A stretch of DNA of 9,675 bases from Bdellovibrionaceae bacterium UBA5009 (GCA_002396665.1 DGYJ01000116.1:1414-11088); one strand, 5' to 3'. Counted from the first letter of the stretch, positions 1 through 7,268 are shown. The notes: a model not told the origin generated them from the sequence alone. Made by a program: numbers and translations.

Positions 1-291
1 GCACTGCGCGCACTAAAGCCTGGCGGTACTTTAATTCTTGAAACACCTAATCCTGAAAATATTATTGTAGGATCATACGAATTCTGGATGGACCCAACGC
101 ACGTCAAACCAATCCCTGCCCCAGTGCTACATTTTTTTGTTAATGCGCATGGTTTTCAAAATGTTCAAACGATTAAAAAAAATTCTGTTCAATCCGTCAG
201 CCCTGATGGGATTGAACATCCTGGATTGGCAAATGTAGTTTACAGATTTAACCTAGAGCGTGACTACGCAATTTTAGCCAGAAAACAATGA
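1..291 (+). CDS. SAM-dependent methyltransferase, C-terminal part (5' end outside window)
   Basis: The reading frame is open from base 1 and ends at TGA 289-291, giving 96 residues of the C-terminal half of a class I methyltransferase. Visible signs are LKPGG at residues 5-9, the post-fold motif that closes the SAM-binding domain, then a beta strand LILETPNP and the signature DPTHVKPIP at residues 31-39. As I recall, an (N/D)PTHxxP motif of this kind is typical of methyltransferases in O-antigen and capsule clusters, including those that cap or decorate glycan chains. The C-terminus (DYAILARK) is a normal end for the fold, with no fused kinase or coiled-coil domain. An ATG at 88 exists but lies inside the conserved fold and is not the true start. 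The stop overlaps the ATG of the next gene (ATGA, 288-291), indicating a shared operon. The substrate is unknown; a sugar hydroxyl or carrier-linked glycan is inferred from context. Confidence 0.85.
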   Translation, partial: ALRALKPGGTLILETPNPENIIVGSYEFWMDPTHVKPIPAPVLHFFVNAHGFQNVQTIKKNSVQSVSPDGIEHPGLANVVYRFNLERDYAILARKQ

Positions 292-1361
292 AAATATTAA
301 TTTTACATGGAACAATTGTTAAGCATGATGCAATTGGAAACGACGTTTTTTGGATGGCAAATGTTTTATCTGAGAAATATAAAGTTTTTTGTTATGCCGA
401 TGTATATAAATTCGAAAATTTGAATTTTTTAACATTAGAAGAAGTTTTTGATTTTATTTCTTGCTCTGAGAATGTGCTCATTTATCACCACAGCATTTTT
501 TGGGAGCTTGGCGAAGAAATATTACACAGATCGAAATGTAAAATACTTTTTAAGTACCATAATATTACCCCAGGATCTTTTTTTGTAAATTACTCAGAAG
601 AATCTGTTATTCAGTGTGAAATGGGCCGTCATCAGACCATTCGATTGGTGAATAAGTTTAAAAAATCCATGTGGCTATGTGATTCGAGCTACAATGCACA
701 GGACATAAATGGTGCGGAAAAAATAGAAATTGTCCCACCTTTTAATGTGATTGAAAGTTGGAATTCGATAAATGAAAATCTAGAAACCAAGACTAAATTA
801 GTTAATTTAAAAAAATGTAAAATTTTATTTGTTGGTAGAATTGCTCCAAATAAAGGTTTTAAAAGAATAATCGAAGTAATTTATCGTTATAAATTATTTT
901 ACAATCAGCAAGTCGAAATTTTTTTTATTGGGAAGTGTTTTAACCCTACTTATCTTTTAGAGTTAAAAGAAGAGATATATAAAAAAGGTATTCAAGATCA
1001 AGTTACTTTTGTGGGTGAGGCCGACAAGGAAATTTTAAAATCTTACTATTTAAATTGCGATATTTTTTTGTGTTTAAGTGAGCATGAAGGATTTTGCGTT
1101 CCTGTAGTTGAAGCACAATATTTTAATTTACCGGTAATTGCATATGATCAACCTGCTGTAAAAGAGACTTTGGGCGATGGACAGTTTGTTTTTGAAAATA
1201 ATATTGATTTATTTCCAGTAGCTATTAACGAAGTTTTTAAAAATCAATTTACTAAAAACGAATTAATAAAAAACGGAAGAAAAAATTTTTTCAATCGTTT
1301 TTCATTTGAAAAAATTAAAAACACTTTTGTTAATTCTTTGAAGAAAGAAGGTTTATTTTGA
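288..1361 (+). CDS. GT4-type glycosyltransferase (GT-B fold)
   Basis: This is a 357-residue retaining glycosyltransferase that probably moves a sugar from a nucleotide donor onto a lipid-linked glycan at the cytoplasmic face of the inner membrane. The N-terminal domain starts with MKILILHG and contains KYHNITPG at residues 89-96, a motif shared by many polysaccharide-cluster GT4 enzymes. The C-terminal donor domain has VGRIAPNKG (182-190), with the Arg and Lys that usually contact the donor phosphates, then the EX7E pair E267 and E275 in HEGFCVPVVEA. No signal peptide or membrane segment is seen. The length is usual for the family. The ATG at 288 overlaps the upstream stop (ATGA) and lacks a strong ribosome binding site, so translational coupling is likely. 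The gene is very AT-rich (for example 9 G/C in bases 1261-1320), unlike the - strand redox genes. Donor and acceptor cannot be deduced. Confidence 0.9.
   Translation: MKILILHGTIVKHDAIGNDVFWMANVLSEKYKVFCYADVYKFENLNFLTLEEVFDFISCSENVLIYHHSIFWELGEEILHRSKCKILFKYHNITPGSFFVNYSEESVIQCEMGRHQTIRLVNKFKKSMWLCDSSYNAQDINGAEKIEIVPPFNVIESWNSINENLETKTKLVNLKKCKILFVGRIAPNKGFKRIIEVIYRYKLFYNQQVEIFFIGKCFNPTYLLELKEEIYKKGIQDQVTFVGEADKEILKSYYLNCDIFLCLSEHEGFCVPVVEAQYFNLPVIAYDQPAVKETLGDGQFVFENNIDLFPVAINEVFKNQFTKNELIKNGRKNFFNRFSFEKIKNTFVNSLKKEGLF
1347..1351 (+). promoter_or_regulatory. Ribosome binding site supporting a TTG start at 1358
   Basis: GAAGG lies six bases upstream of TTG 1358-1360. This supports TTG as the start of the second + strand glycosyltransferase. 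The first in-frame ATG, at 1376, would remove most of the first beta strand of the GT-B fold. Confidence 0.65.
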
Positions 1362-2410
1362 AAATTGGACTATTAATGTCACAAGTTCCCTTCGTTCGAG
1401 GCGGAGCTGAAATTTTGGCTGATCAGCTGAAATCGAAACTTGTTTTGTATGGACATAGCGCTGAAATTATAAGTATCCCTTTTAAATGGTATCCAATACC
1501 TTCATTATACAATTCAATGATTATGGGCCGCATGATGGAGGCCCAAGAGTCTGCTTATCAAAAAATTGATGGTGTCATCGGTTTAAAATTTCCTGCATAC
1601 TATGCTGCTCACCCAAACAAAGTAATGTGGCTAGTCCATCAGCATAGACAGGCATATGATTTGTGGGGAACAAAGTTCGGAGATCTACATCAAAGTCCAG
1701 ATGGTGAAAGGATTAAAAATTTTATAATTGAAAGTGATAATTTGTTTATTTCTGAGTATAAAACGCGTTATACGATTTCAAAAAACGTTTCCCAGCGTCT
1801 TTTAAAAAATAATAACCTTTCTTCGCAGCCATTGTATCATCCTCCTCATGATCACGAAAAGTTAGTTTGTGACTCTTTTCAAAATTATGTTTTTTATCCA
1901 AGTCGAATCGATCAAATGAAAAGACAGTGGCTACTTATAGAAAGTGCTAAATATCTTAAAAGCGATCTAAAAATCAAAATTGCAGGAACTGGTGGACAAG
2001 ATGAAATTGATAAACTTAAAAAATTGATTTCTGAAAGTAATCTTCAAAATAAAGTTGAACTTTTGGGTCGCATTTCTGATGAAGAAAAAGTTAAATTATT
2101 GGCAAATTGTTTATGTGTTTATAATGGGGTTTATGACGAAGATTATGGATATGTGACCCTGGAGGGTTTTTTTGCTCGTAAGCCAGTCATTGTGCATGAA
2201 GATGCTGGTGGTCCTACTGAGTTTATCACTCAGAATGAAAATGGTTTTATTTTGGATTTAAAGCCTGAAAATCTTGCGGCGAAACTCGATGAGTTGGTAG
2301 CTGATAAAGCGCGAGCTGAAAAAATGGGGCAGCACGGATACAACAGTTTATTAAGTAAAAAAGTATCGTGGGAAAATACAATCAATTCGTTGATTTCAGG
2401 ACTTAGCTAA
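1358..2410 (+). CDS. GT4-type glycosyltransferase (GT-B fold), TTG start
   Basis: This is a 350-residue cytoplasmic retaining glycosyltransferase. The N-terminal domain opens with KIGLLMSQVPFVRGGAE, the glycine-rich GGAE loop (15-18) that GT4 proteins use to approach the donor. The donor-binding domain has PSRIDQMKRQ (181-190) with R183 and K188, the segment IAGTGGQ (208-214) and the EX7E pair E261/E269 within DEDYGYVTLEGF, followed by KPVIVHEDAGGPTEFI. These are standard GT4 features. The TTG start overlaps the upstream TGA (TTGA) and is supported by GAAGG six bases before it and by the need for the first beta strand. It is the last gene of the + strand operon, and its TAA (2408-2410) overlaps the stop codon of the convergent gene. 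Like its + strand neighbour it probably adds one sugar during repeat-unit assembly; the sugar is unknown. Confidence 0.9.
   Translation: MKIGLLMSQVPFVRGGAEILADQLKSKLVLYGHSAEIISIPFKWYPIPSLYNSMIMGRMMEAQESAYQKIDGVIGLKFPAYYAAHPNKVMWLVHQHRQAYDLWGTKFGDLHQSPDGERIKNFIIESDNLFISEYKTRYTISKNVSQRLLKNNNLSSQPLYHPPHDHEKLVCDSFQNYVFYPSRIDQMKRQWLLIESAKYLKSDLKIKIAGTGGQDEIDKLKKLISESNLQNKVELLGRISDEEKVKLLANCLCVYNGVYDEDYGYVTLEGFFARKPVIVHEDAGGPTEFITQNENGFILDLKPENLAAKLDELVADKARAEKMGQHGYNSLLSKKVSWENTINSLISGLS
2403..2410. other. Overlapping convergent stop codons in palindrome TTAGCTAA
   Basis: The + strand gene ends with TAA at 2408-2410 and the - strand gene ends with TAG at 2409-2407, so the two operons collide with overlapping ends. 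The eight bases 2403-2410 form a perfect palindrome. No stem-loop with a T-run lies between the genes, so any terminator must sit inside coding sequence or be absent. Confidence 0.9.
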
Positions 2411-3633
2411 TTTTCTAGAACACTAACGATTTGTTTTGTAATCGAATTGCAATCGTAATGGTCTTTAGTGTGTGCAAGGCTATTTTGACTCATTGTTTTT
2501 AGTCTTTCGGGATTTGTAAGCAATTCTTCAATTGTTTTATAAAGTGTTTCTGTTGCCAAAGGATTTTTCAATTTAATAACAACATCATCCGGAACTTCTG
2601 AAAACCAGGCATCATCGCTGACTATGCATGGACGACCTTCTTTAAGAACACGAATCAGAGCACTAGAAGTTTCTCCCATGGACGGATATCTTAAGTTCAC
2701 AACGAGGTCAGAAAATTGTATCCAAGACGCAAATTCCTCGAGATCAGAATAGCCAGTTTTAAAGATAATTTTTTTATCGATATAGCGGTCTACAAAATGT
2801 CCTTCGCCGACAAGAACGTAAACAACATTATTAAATTTTTTATTAAGTTGTAGACTTGCTTCGCAAATTTGATCATTCAATTTTGTTTCAGAAATATGTC
2901 CAAAAGAACAAATCACAAAACTATCAATTGGAATTTCATATTTTTTAAAAAGATCCTGTCTTGATTTAAAGCTTGGCTTAGGTGATTCATCAATCATATT
3001 GATTTTAAAAACACTGCTCTTTCTTTCGGGATAATCTGATAGAATTTTATTTTTAACATGTTCTGAGTGAACCATGATTTTATTTTTACTTTTTAAAATT
3101 TCCTTATTCATAGGCAAAACACGATCATAAGGACATGTTAAGAAATTTTTTAAATTTAATGCCAAGTCGGCAAATAAAAACAAAGCCTTAAGCCCCCCAA
3201 TTTCATATGCCTTTTTGATAAAGGTTTTTGGATTTCCAATATAATGTCCAACCATAAGGTAAAACAGAACATAATCATGCAAAATAACTAAGCCAGGATG
3301 GGCAAGGCAACTTTGGTACATATAATTATGATAGTAGGGATTGTTGCCAATGCAGTAGACGATATGATCAAAATCCTGATACGGAATTGGATCTGTTCCA
3401 TAAGTATAAATTTTGAATTTCTGACTTAAATCTGGCCGAAGTTTTTTTTGGGTGTCTGCGGGATCGATATTATAAAGACCTTGATTAACAAGGCTAATGG
3501 GTCCAAGGCACAAGCTGATATCGTAGAAAGAGGAAAGAAATTTAACCAAAACCGCTGAATAATCTGAAATCCCACTTTTTTCAGGTGGGAATGGACTAAA
3601 AAATAATAATTTTTTTTTAGACACTGAGTTCAT
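2407..3633 (-). CDS. GT4-like glycosyltransferase with divergent EX7E motif
   Basis: This GT-B glycosyltransferase has 408 residues from ATG 3633. The N-terminus carries FSPFPPEKSGISDYSAVL, resembling the PPxxSGIxDYS loop of a known group of bacterial GT4-like proteins, then ILHDYVLFYLM (117-127). The C-terminal domain has FGHISETKLND (244-254), VYVLVGEGHF and NLRYPSMGETSSALIRVL followed by PCIVSDDAWFSEVPDD. The position where the EX7E partner of E321 is expected is V329, so the second glutamate is not in its usual place. I recall the same GETS(G/S) pattern from relatives, so this is probably a subgroup trait rather than damage. A GTG at 3639 would add two residues and overlap the upstream TAG by one base; ATG 3633 is preferred, though neither has a good ribosome binding site. 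A run of nine A lies at codons 6-8. It is the last gene of the - strand operon, and its donor and acceptor are unknown. Confidence 0.85.
   Translation of the reverse strand: MNSVSKKKLLFFSPFPPEKSGISDYSAVLVKFLSSFYDISLCLGPISLVNQGLYNIDPADTQKKLRPDLSQKFKIYTYGTDPIPYQDFDHIVYCIGNNPYYHNYMYQSCLAHPGLVILHDYVLFYLMVGHYIGNPKTFIKKAYEIGGLKALFLFADLALNLKNFLTCPYDRVLPMNKEILKSKNKIMVHSEHVKNKILSDYPERKSSVFKINMIDESPKPSFKSRQDLFKKYEIPIDSFVICSFGHISETKLNDQICEASLQLNKKFNNVVYVLVGEGHFVDRYIDKKIIFKTGYSDLEEFASWIQFSDLVVNLRYPSMGETSSALIRVLKEGRPCIVSDDAWFSEVPDDVVIKLKNPLATETLYKTIEELLTNPERLKTMSQNSLAHTKDHYDCNSITKQIVSVLEN
3610..3618 (-). repeat. A9 homopolymer tract at codons 6-8 of a glycosyltransferase gene
   Basis: Nine consecutive A on the coding strand (T on the given strand) encode Lys-Lys-Lys just after the start of the GT4-like gene. 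It is the longest single-base run I found in the window. Tracts of this kind can slip during replication or transcription and switch surface-glycan genes on and off, but AT-rich sequence also makes them by chance. Confidence 0.9.
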
Positions 3634-3638
3634 GCACA

Positions 3639-4427
3639 CTATTTCTGCTTTTCAAGCTGAATAGGTTTGAAACGATATTTAACAATACTTTTGACCCACA
3701 TAAATGGATCTCTAAAAATATTTACTTTTTTTCCTTTTTCAAAACCTCTGGATTTGTAAGAAACAGGTACTTCTAAAGGAGGGTAGCCCAGTCGAATAAG
3801 TTTAGCCACCAGTTCAAAATCAAAATCAAATCGGTTACATTCGAAAACGACTCCATCAATACATTTTCTTAAAAAAACTTTGTACATCGTTGTTGGATCA
3901 GTCAACTTTACCCCATATAGAATGTTAAACCCTGTGTGGAATAAGAATCCGCCAAGGTTCATATAAAAAGCTTTAAGTGGACTTTCTTCAAATTTACGAA
4001 TCTTCCAACTGCCGGCAGATAAGTGTCTTGATCCAAGGACAAATTCCGCGTGGCCAGTAATCAAAGGCTCAAGTAAGAGGGGGTAGTCATTTGTTTCATA
4101 CTCAAGATCTCCATCTTGAATCAAAATAATGTCGCCTGTCGCTGCTGCTAGGCCAGCTCGTGCAGCACTGCCTTTGCCTAGAGCCTTTTCTTGCAAAATT
4201 AATTTAAATTTTAAAAGCGAAGTTTCTGGAGTTCGATTTATAAAATTTTGAATTAATGCTCGGGTATCATCCTTAGAGTTAGACTCAATGATGATAAGTT
4301 CTTTTTGAATTTCATTCGGTAATGGTTGCCGGACCACTCTTTCGAGTAGTTCAACAATTGTTTCTTGTTCATTGAAAACAGGGATAATAATACTTAACTT
4401 TTTCAACTCGTCTCCGATTCTAGACAT
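3639..4427 (-). CDS. GT2 family glycosyltransferase (polyprenol-phosphate sugar synthase-like)
   Basis: From ATG 4427 this is a 262-residue GT-A protein of the dolichol-phosphate-mannose-synthase-like branch of GT2. The order of motifs is LSIIIPVFNEQET (11-23) for nucleotide binding, IIIESNSKDDT (45-55), the segment GKGSAARAGLAAATGD (84-99), then the metal-binding IQDGDLEY (103-110) with D105 and D107. TDPTTMYKVF (176-185) and the C-terminal VSYKSRGFEKGKK segment also fit this branch. No membrane helices follow the catalytic domain, so it should be soluble or peripheral. It may charge undecaprenyl phosphate with a sugar or act directly in glycan assembly. The frame is open to an upstream ATG at 4484, but that adds 19 residues ahead of the family's usual beginning and overlaps the preceding gene by 65 bases. 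The ATG at 4427 overlaps it by 8. Neither start has a clear ribosome binding site, so coupling is likely. Confidence 0.88.
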   Translation of the reverse strand: MSRIGDELKKLSIIIPVFNEQETIVELLERVVRQPLPNEIQKELIIIESNSKDDTRALIQNFINRTPETSLLKFKLILQEKALGKGSAARAGLAAATGDIILIQDGDLEYETNDYPLLLEPLITGHAEFVLGSRHLSAGSWKIRKFEESPLKAFYMNLGGFLFHTGFNILYGVKLTDPTTMYKVFLRKCIDGVVFECNRFDFDFELVAKLIRLGYPPLEVPVSYKSRGFEKGKKVNIFRDPFMWVKSIVKYRFKPIQLEKQK

Positions 4428-5433
4428 TTGGAACAAACCAAGCCGGGTGTTTAAGACCTTTTTGGGCCTCGGAAGATTTTTCATAAATTTTATTTACGAT
4501 TTTCAAACATCGAATGGCATCTGATAAATCTCCAAACAAAACTTCATTTTTTTCTATCGCATTTTTTAAATTGGTATTTTCATCTTTCCAGCTTAAATCT
4601 TCAGATGGATATGATCTTTCTTCAAAATCCGGAGGTCCCATTTCAGGTTTCATTTTATAAATCAATAACTTTTCAGGTCCGTAAGACCTACCAAGGCCAA
4701 GCCACTGATATTTTCTTTTACGAGTATAAACTTCAAATCGGAATTCATTCTTCCATTCTGATGACGAAACATGAAAGGTAAATGTGGCCCCACTTTTTTG
4801 GTCGCTTAGTGTGGCCCAGGTGTTATCGTCAACGTTCATATCCCAATAGTGAGTTTTTGAATAAGCATTGACGACTTCTAAATCAGGTAAAAATACCGAC
4901 GCAAGATCAATCACATGGACGCCCTGGTCAAGCAATTCGCCGCCGCCTGAAAGCTGCACATTTGAACGCCACTCTTTATCAAATCCTAGTCGCGCGCCAT
5001 TTCCGTATTGAGCACGGATAAACATAATTGGATCGTCGGGATTGCTTTTTATCTCTTTGATTAAATCAAGATAAGCTGGATGAAAGCGATGGTTAAAACC
5101 GATTTTTATTTTAGATTTACTTCCTAATAAAGGCTCAAGCTCTGCAAAATGTCGAGCAGCTGGTTTTTCGACAATGACATGGATTCCTCTTTCAACAGCT
5201 TTTTTTGTAATTGAAGCCAATTCTGAATTGATTGCAGCAATGATCACAGCGGAAATTTTTTTAGGATTTAAGACTTCTTCTTGGCTGTTAAGAATTTCGG
5301 CCCCAGTCAGTTGTGAAATTTTTTGAGCTCTTTCTGTATTGGGATCGAAGCACGACACTAGCTTAACCCCATCTGGTAATGAGTTGATTCTTCTTTCGCC
5401 AATAACACCGCAACCGATTAATCCCCAATTCAT
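4420..5433 (-). CDS. Gfo/Idh/MocA family NAD(P)-dependent oxidoreductase
   Basis: This 337-residue protein has the two-domain layout of the family. The N-terminal Rossmann domain begins MNWGLIGCGVIGERR with GCGVIG at 7-12, and the EKP motif is at 89-91 (VIVEKPAARH). The substrate domain has GFNHRFHPAY (112-121) and GGGELLDQGVHVIDLA (163-178), in which D169 and H173 match the usual catalytic DxxxH pair. The length is typical. Such enzymes oxidise or reduce a hydroxyl/keto group on a free or nucleotide-linked sugar; the substrate here is not known. ATG 5433 has CAGGG seven bases upstream and starts two bases after the stop of the preceding epimerase gene. The 3' end overlaps the GT2 start by 8 bases. 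It is one of four consecutive NAD(P)-binding proteins in this operon. Confidence 0.9.
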   Translation of the reverse strand: MNWGLIGCGVIGERRINSLPDGVKLVSCFDPNTERAQKISQLTGAEILNSQEEVLNPKKISAVIIAAINSELASITKKAVERGIHVIVEKPAARHFAELEPLLGSKSKIKIGFNHRFHPAYLDLIKEIKSNPDDPIMFIRAQYGNGARLGFDKEWRSNVQLSGGGELLDQGVHVIDLASVFLPDLEVVNAYSKTHYWDMNVDDNTWATLSDQKSGATFTFHVSSSEWKNEFRFEVYTRKRKYQWLGLGRSYGPEKLLIYKMKPEMGPPDFEERSYPSEDLSWKDENTNLKNAIEKNEVLFGDLSDAIRCLKIVNKIYEKSSEAQKGLKHPAWFVPNV

Positions 5434-5435
5434 AT

Positions 5436-6398
5436 TTATGCCCTGTCCAATAAAAATTCATTTTTAATTAAATAACGAACGGTATCTCGTACGCCTTGTT
5501 CCAAACTATACTCTGTCCCCCAGCCTAATTTTTTCAATTTAGAACACTCCAGCTGAATTCGCGGACTATCTCCAATCCAGCCACGCTCACCACCTGTGTA
5601 TTTTAGCTCGGGTTTTAATTTCAATTCGTCAATAATATATGAAATGCTTCTGTCGACTGTAAGAGCATCGTCGTGCCCAATATTATAAACATTATACCCT
5701 TTTGGGTTCAAATTAATGAGAACCCAAAGTCCACGCATAAGATCAGAAATGTGAAGATATGATTTTAATTGCTTACCATTGCCCAGAACTTCTAATTCGT
5801 TCTTATTCTTTCTTAGTTTTTGAATGAAATCAAAAACATGTCCATGGGTGTATCTGGGACCCAATATAGATACAAATCTAAATACCACAGCATTCAAATT
5901 GTATCCGTGGCAGTAGGCAGAAATAATTCCTTCACCAGCACTTTTCGAAGCGCCATAAAGCGATGTTTGCTCTGGGCAAGGGCAAGTCTCTGGAGTTGGA
6001 AAGACCTTGGGTTCTCCGTAGGCTGAACCGGTTGAGCTAAACATTACATTTTGACATCCAGACAGTCTTGCAGACTCGACAACATTCCACGTGCCAATGG
6101 TATTGTAATCTAAATCCCGGCGTGGTCTTTCTAGTCCACGTCGAACATCTGCATTTGCAGCAAAGTGAACAACCCAATCGGGCTTAAATTTTTGAAAAGT
6201 ATCTTTTAGGGTATCAAATTCTCGAATATCACCTTTAACAAAAGAAAAGGCCTGAGTTTTTTTTGCATCGTTCAAAAAAAACTCATCTCCTGTTTCAAAA
6301 TTATCAAAACATAATACCTGATGTCCTTGCGCTAAGGCTGAATCACAAAAAGTTGAACCAATAAATCCCGCACCACCAGTGACTAAAAACTTTGCCAT
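5436..6398 (-). CDS. NAD-dependent epimerase/dehydratase (extended SDR)
   Basis: This 320-residue extended SDR resembles nucleotide-sugar 4-epimerases. The NAD site is TGGAGFIGS (7-15), and the acidic residue closing the second strand is in CFDNFETG (30-37). GDIRE (56-60) and HFAANADVRRG (78-88) follow the usual order. The catalytic set is SST (121-123) and Y148xxxK152 in YGASK, with RFVSILGPRY (174-183) and YLHISDL (214-220) in the substrate domain. All catalytic residues are present. The reaction is probably epimerisation or dehydration of a nucleotide-activated sugar, possibly the product of the upstream kinase pathway; motifs alone do not separate UDP, GDP or dTDP sugars. ATG 6398 has AAAGGA six bases upstream and an 11-base gap to the previous gene. 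A 12-bp inverted repeat lies inside the gene at 6253-6285. Confidence 0.9.
   Translation of the reverse strand: MAKFLVTGGAGFIGSTFCDSALAQGHQVLCFDNFETGDEFFLNDAKKTQAFSFVKGDIREFDTLKDTFQKFKPDWVVHFAANADVRRGLERPRRDLDYNTIGTWNVVESARLSGCQNVMFSSTGSAYGEPKVFPTPETCPCPEQTSLYGASKSAGEGIISAYCHGYNLNAVVFRFVSILGPRYTHGHVFDFIQKLRKNKNELEVLGNGKQLKSYLHISDLMRGLWVLINLNPKGYNVYNIGHDDALTVDRSISYIIDELKLKPELKYTGGERGWIGDSPRIQLECSKLKKLGWGTEYSLEQGVRDTVRYLIKNEFLLDRA
6253..6285. repeat. 12-bp perfect inverted repeat inside the epimerase gene
   Basis: TGAGTTTTTTTT (6253-6264) is separated by nine bases from its exact reverse complement AAAAAAAACTCA (6274-6285). It lies within codons for about residues 38-49 of the epimerase. The T8 and A8 runs form the stem itself, so it is not a classical terminator. 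Confidence 0.85.
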
Positions 6399-6409
6399 TT
6401 TTTTTCCTT

Positions 6410-7267
6410 TTACTTCTTTGGACGAGTTCCGCCGTCGTTTTCAACAACTCTGCGCACTTGATAAATATCAGACCTGCTCATTTTTTCTAAATCAGAAAAC
6501 TCATGAAATGGGTCCCACACAGCAGAAATAGTTTTTCCATACAAGCCATTGGATTTGTCAGAAAGAAAATAAAGGACCAAGTCGGCTGATTTCTGAGGCG
6601 AAGTTCCACCCTGTTCTTTTTGTGCCAAAGACTTTTGATAAAAATCTTGTCCAACTTTTTCAGGTCCCGCTTTTAATAAATCATCAAGTAACTTTGTATT
6701 TACTGCGCCTGGGGCTATCGAATTTAAGAAAATATTTTTTACTGCAAGTTCAGCACCTAAAGTTTCAGTTAGACGCCAAATTCCACCTTTGCTTGTGGCG
6801 TAGGCAGAAAAATTAGGAAGCGGTCCCTGGCCTCCGCCGGAAAATAAAATTATTTTTCCGGCTCGAGATTTATCAAAGTATTTATATGATGTGTGAATGC
6901 TTAGGGCTGTTCCATTTAAATTGATATCAATGGCCTTTTGCCAATCACTGAAGTTACTATCTAAAAAGGAACCAATGGGCCCGTAAATTCCTGCGCAGCA
7001 AATAAGTCCATTGATTGGCCCTAGAGTTCTGACAGTCCCCTCAAAAAATCTTTTTGTATCCTCTAGAGAAGTTACATCACAAATCGCAGAATAGCATGGA
7101 ACAGAGTTAATTTTTTTTAAATCCACCAAAGCCTGTTCAAGGTCACTTGACGATCTTGCACAAATGGCAACCTTTGCGCCCTGTTTTTTACACTCTTCAG
7201 CAATGGCTTTCCCGATTCCGCGACCAGCCCCAGTTATAGCTACAACATGATTTGCAAGAGATTGCAT
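6410..7267 (-). CDS. Classical SDR-family oxidoreductase with C-terminal extension
   Basis: This 285-residue short-chain dehydrogenase/reductase has the cofactor loop TGAGRGIG (12-19), DV (64-65), CAG in place of the usual NAG (91-93), N116 in DINLNG, S143 in FSGGGQ, and Y156xxxK160 (YATSK). The complete Asn-Ser-Tyr-Lys set implies an active enzyme. R38 near the end of the second strand (ICARSSS) suggests NADP(H) preference. About 35 residues beyond the normal SDR core (WDPFHEF...SDIYQVRRVV) form an extension that I associate with SDRs from LPS clusters; this is from memory and unchecked. Generic 3-oxoacyl-ACP reductase is the usual automatic name, but the context favours a sugar derivative as substrate. 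ATG 7267 has a textbook AAGGAG six bases upstream, lying inside the end of the preceding gene, and a one-base gap separates the two genes. Confidence 0.88.
   Translation of the reverse strand: MQSLANHVVAITGAGRGIGKAIAEECKKQGAKVAICARSSSDLEQALVDLKKINSVPCYSAICDVTSLEDTKRFFEGTVRTLGPINGLICCAGIYGPIGSFLDSNFSDWQKAIDINLNGTALSIHTSYKYFDKSRAGKIILFSGGGQGPLPNFSAYATSKGGIWRLTETLGAELAVKNIFLNSIAPGAVNTKLLDDLLKAGPEKVGQDFYQKSLAQKEQGGTSPQKSADLVLYFLSDKSNGLYGKTISAVWDPFHEFSDLEKMSRSDIYQVRRVVENDGGTRPKK
6836..6862. repeat. 9-bp perfect inverted repeat inside the SDR gene
   Basis: GCCGGAAAA (6836-6844) and TTTTCCGGC (6854-6862) are exact reverse complements around a nine-base AT-rich loop. The site covers codons around the catalytic Ser of the SDR. 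No T-run follows on either strand, so it is not a standard terminator. Confidence 0.85.
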
Positions 7268-7268
7268 T

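Noticed and set aside
3570..3590. Hairpin TCCCAC...GTGGGA near the start of the GT4-like gene as a terminator or attenuator
   Set aside because: The stem is only six base pairs, it encodes the conserved PPEKSG loop, and no T-run follows on the coding strand.
3634..3639. GTG start at 3639 for the last - strand glycosyltransferase
   Set aside because: It adds only Met-Cys, and an ATG follows two codons later. ATG is the more likely start, though the sequence does not exclude GTG.
4428..4484. Upstream ATG (4484) giving the GT2 protein 19 extra N-terminal residues
   Set aside because: The extension lies entirely within the Gfo/Idh coding sequence in another frame, has no ribosome binding site, and precedes the point where this GT2 branch normally starts. 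ATG 4427 gives a normal 8-base coupling overlap.
5820..6026. Open frame on the + strand opposite the epimerase gene
   Set aside because: It is an antisense shadow of a fully conserved gene, with no recognisable domain and no ribosome binding site context that outweighs the - strand gene.
6622..6816. Open frame on the + strand opposite the SDR gene
   Set aside because: It is an antisense shadow; its protein is low-complexity-like with no family features.
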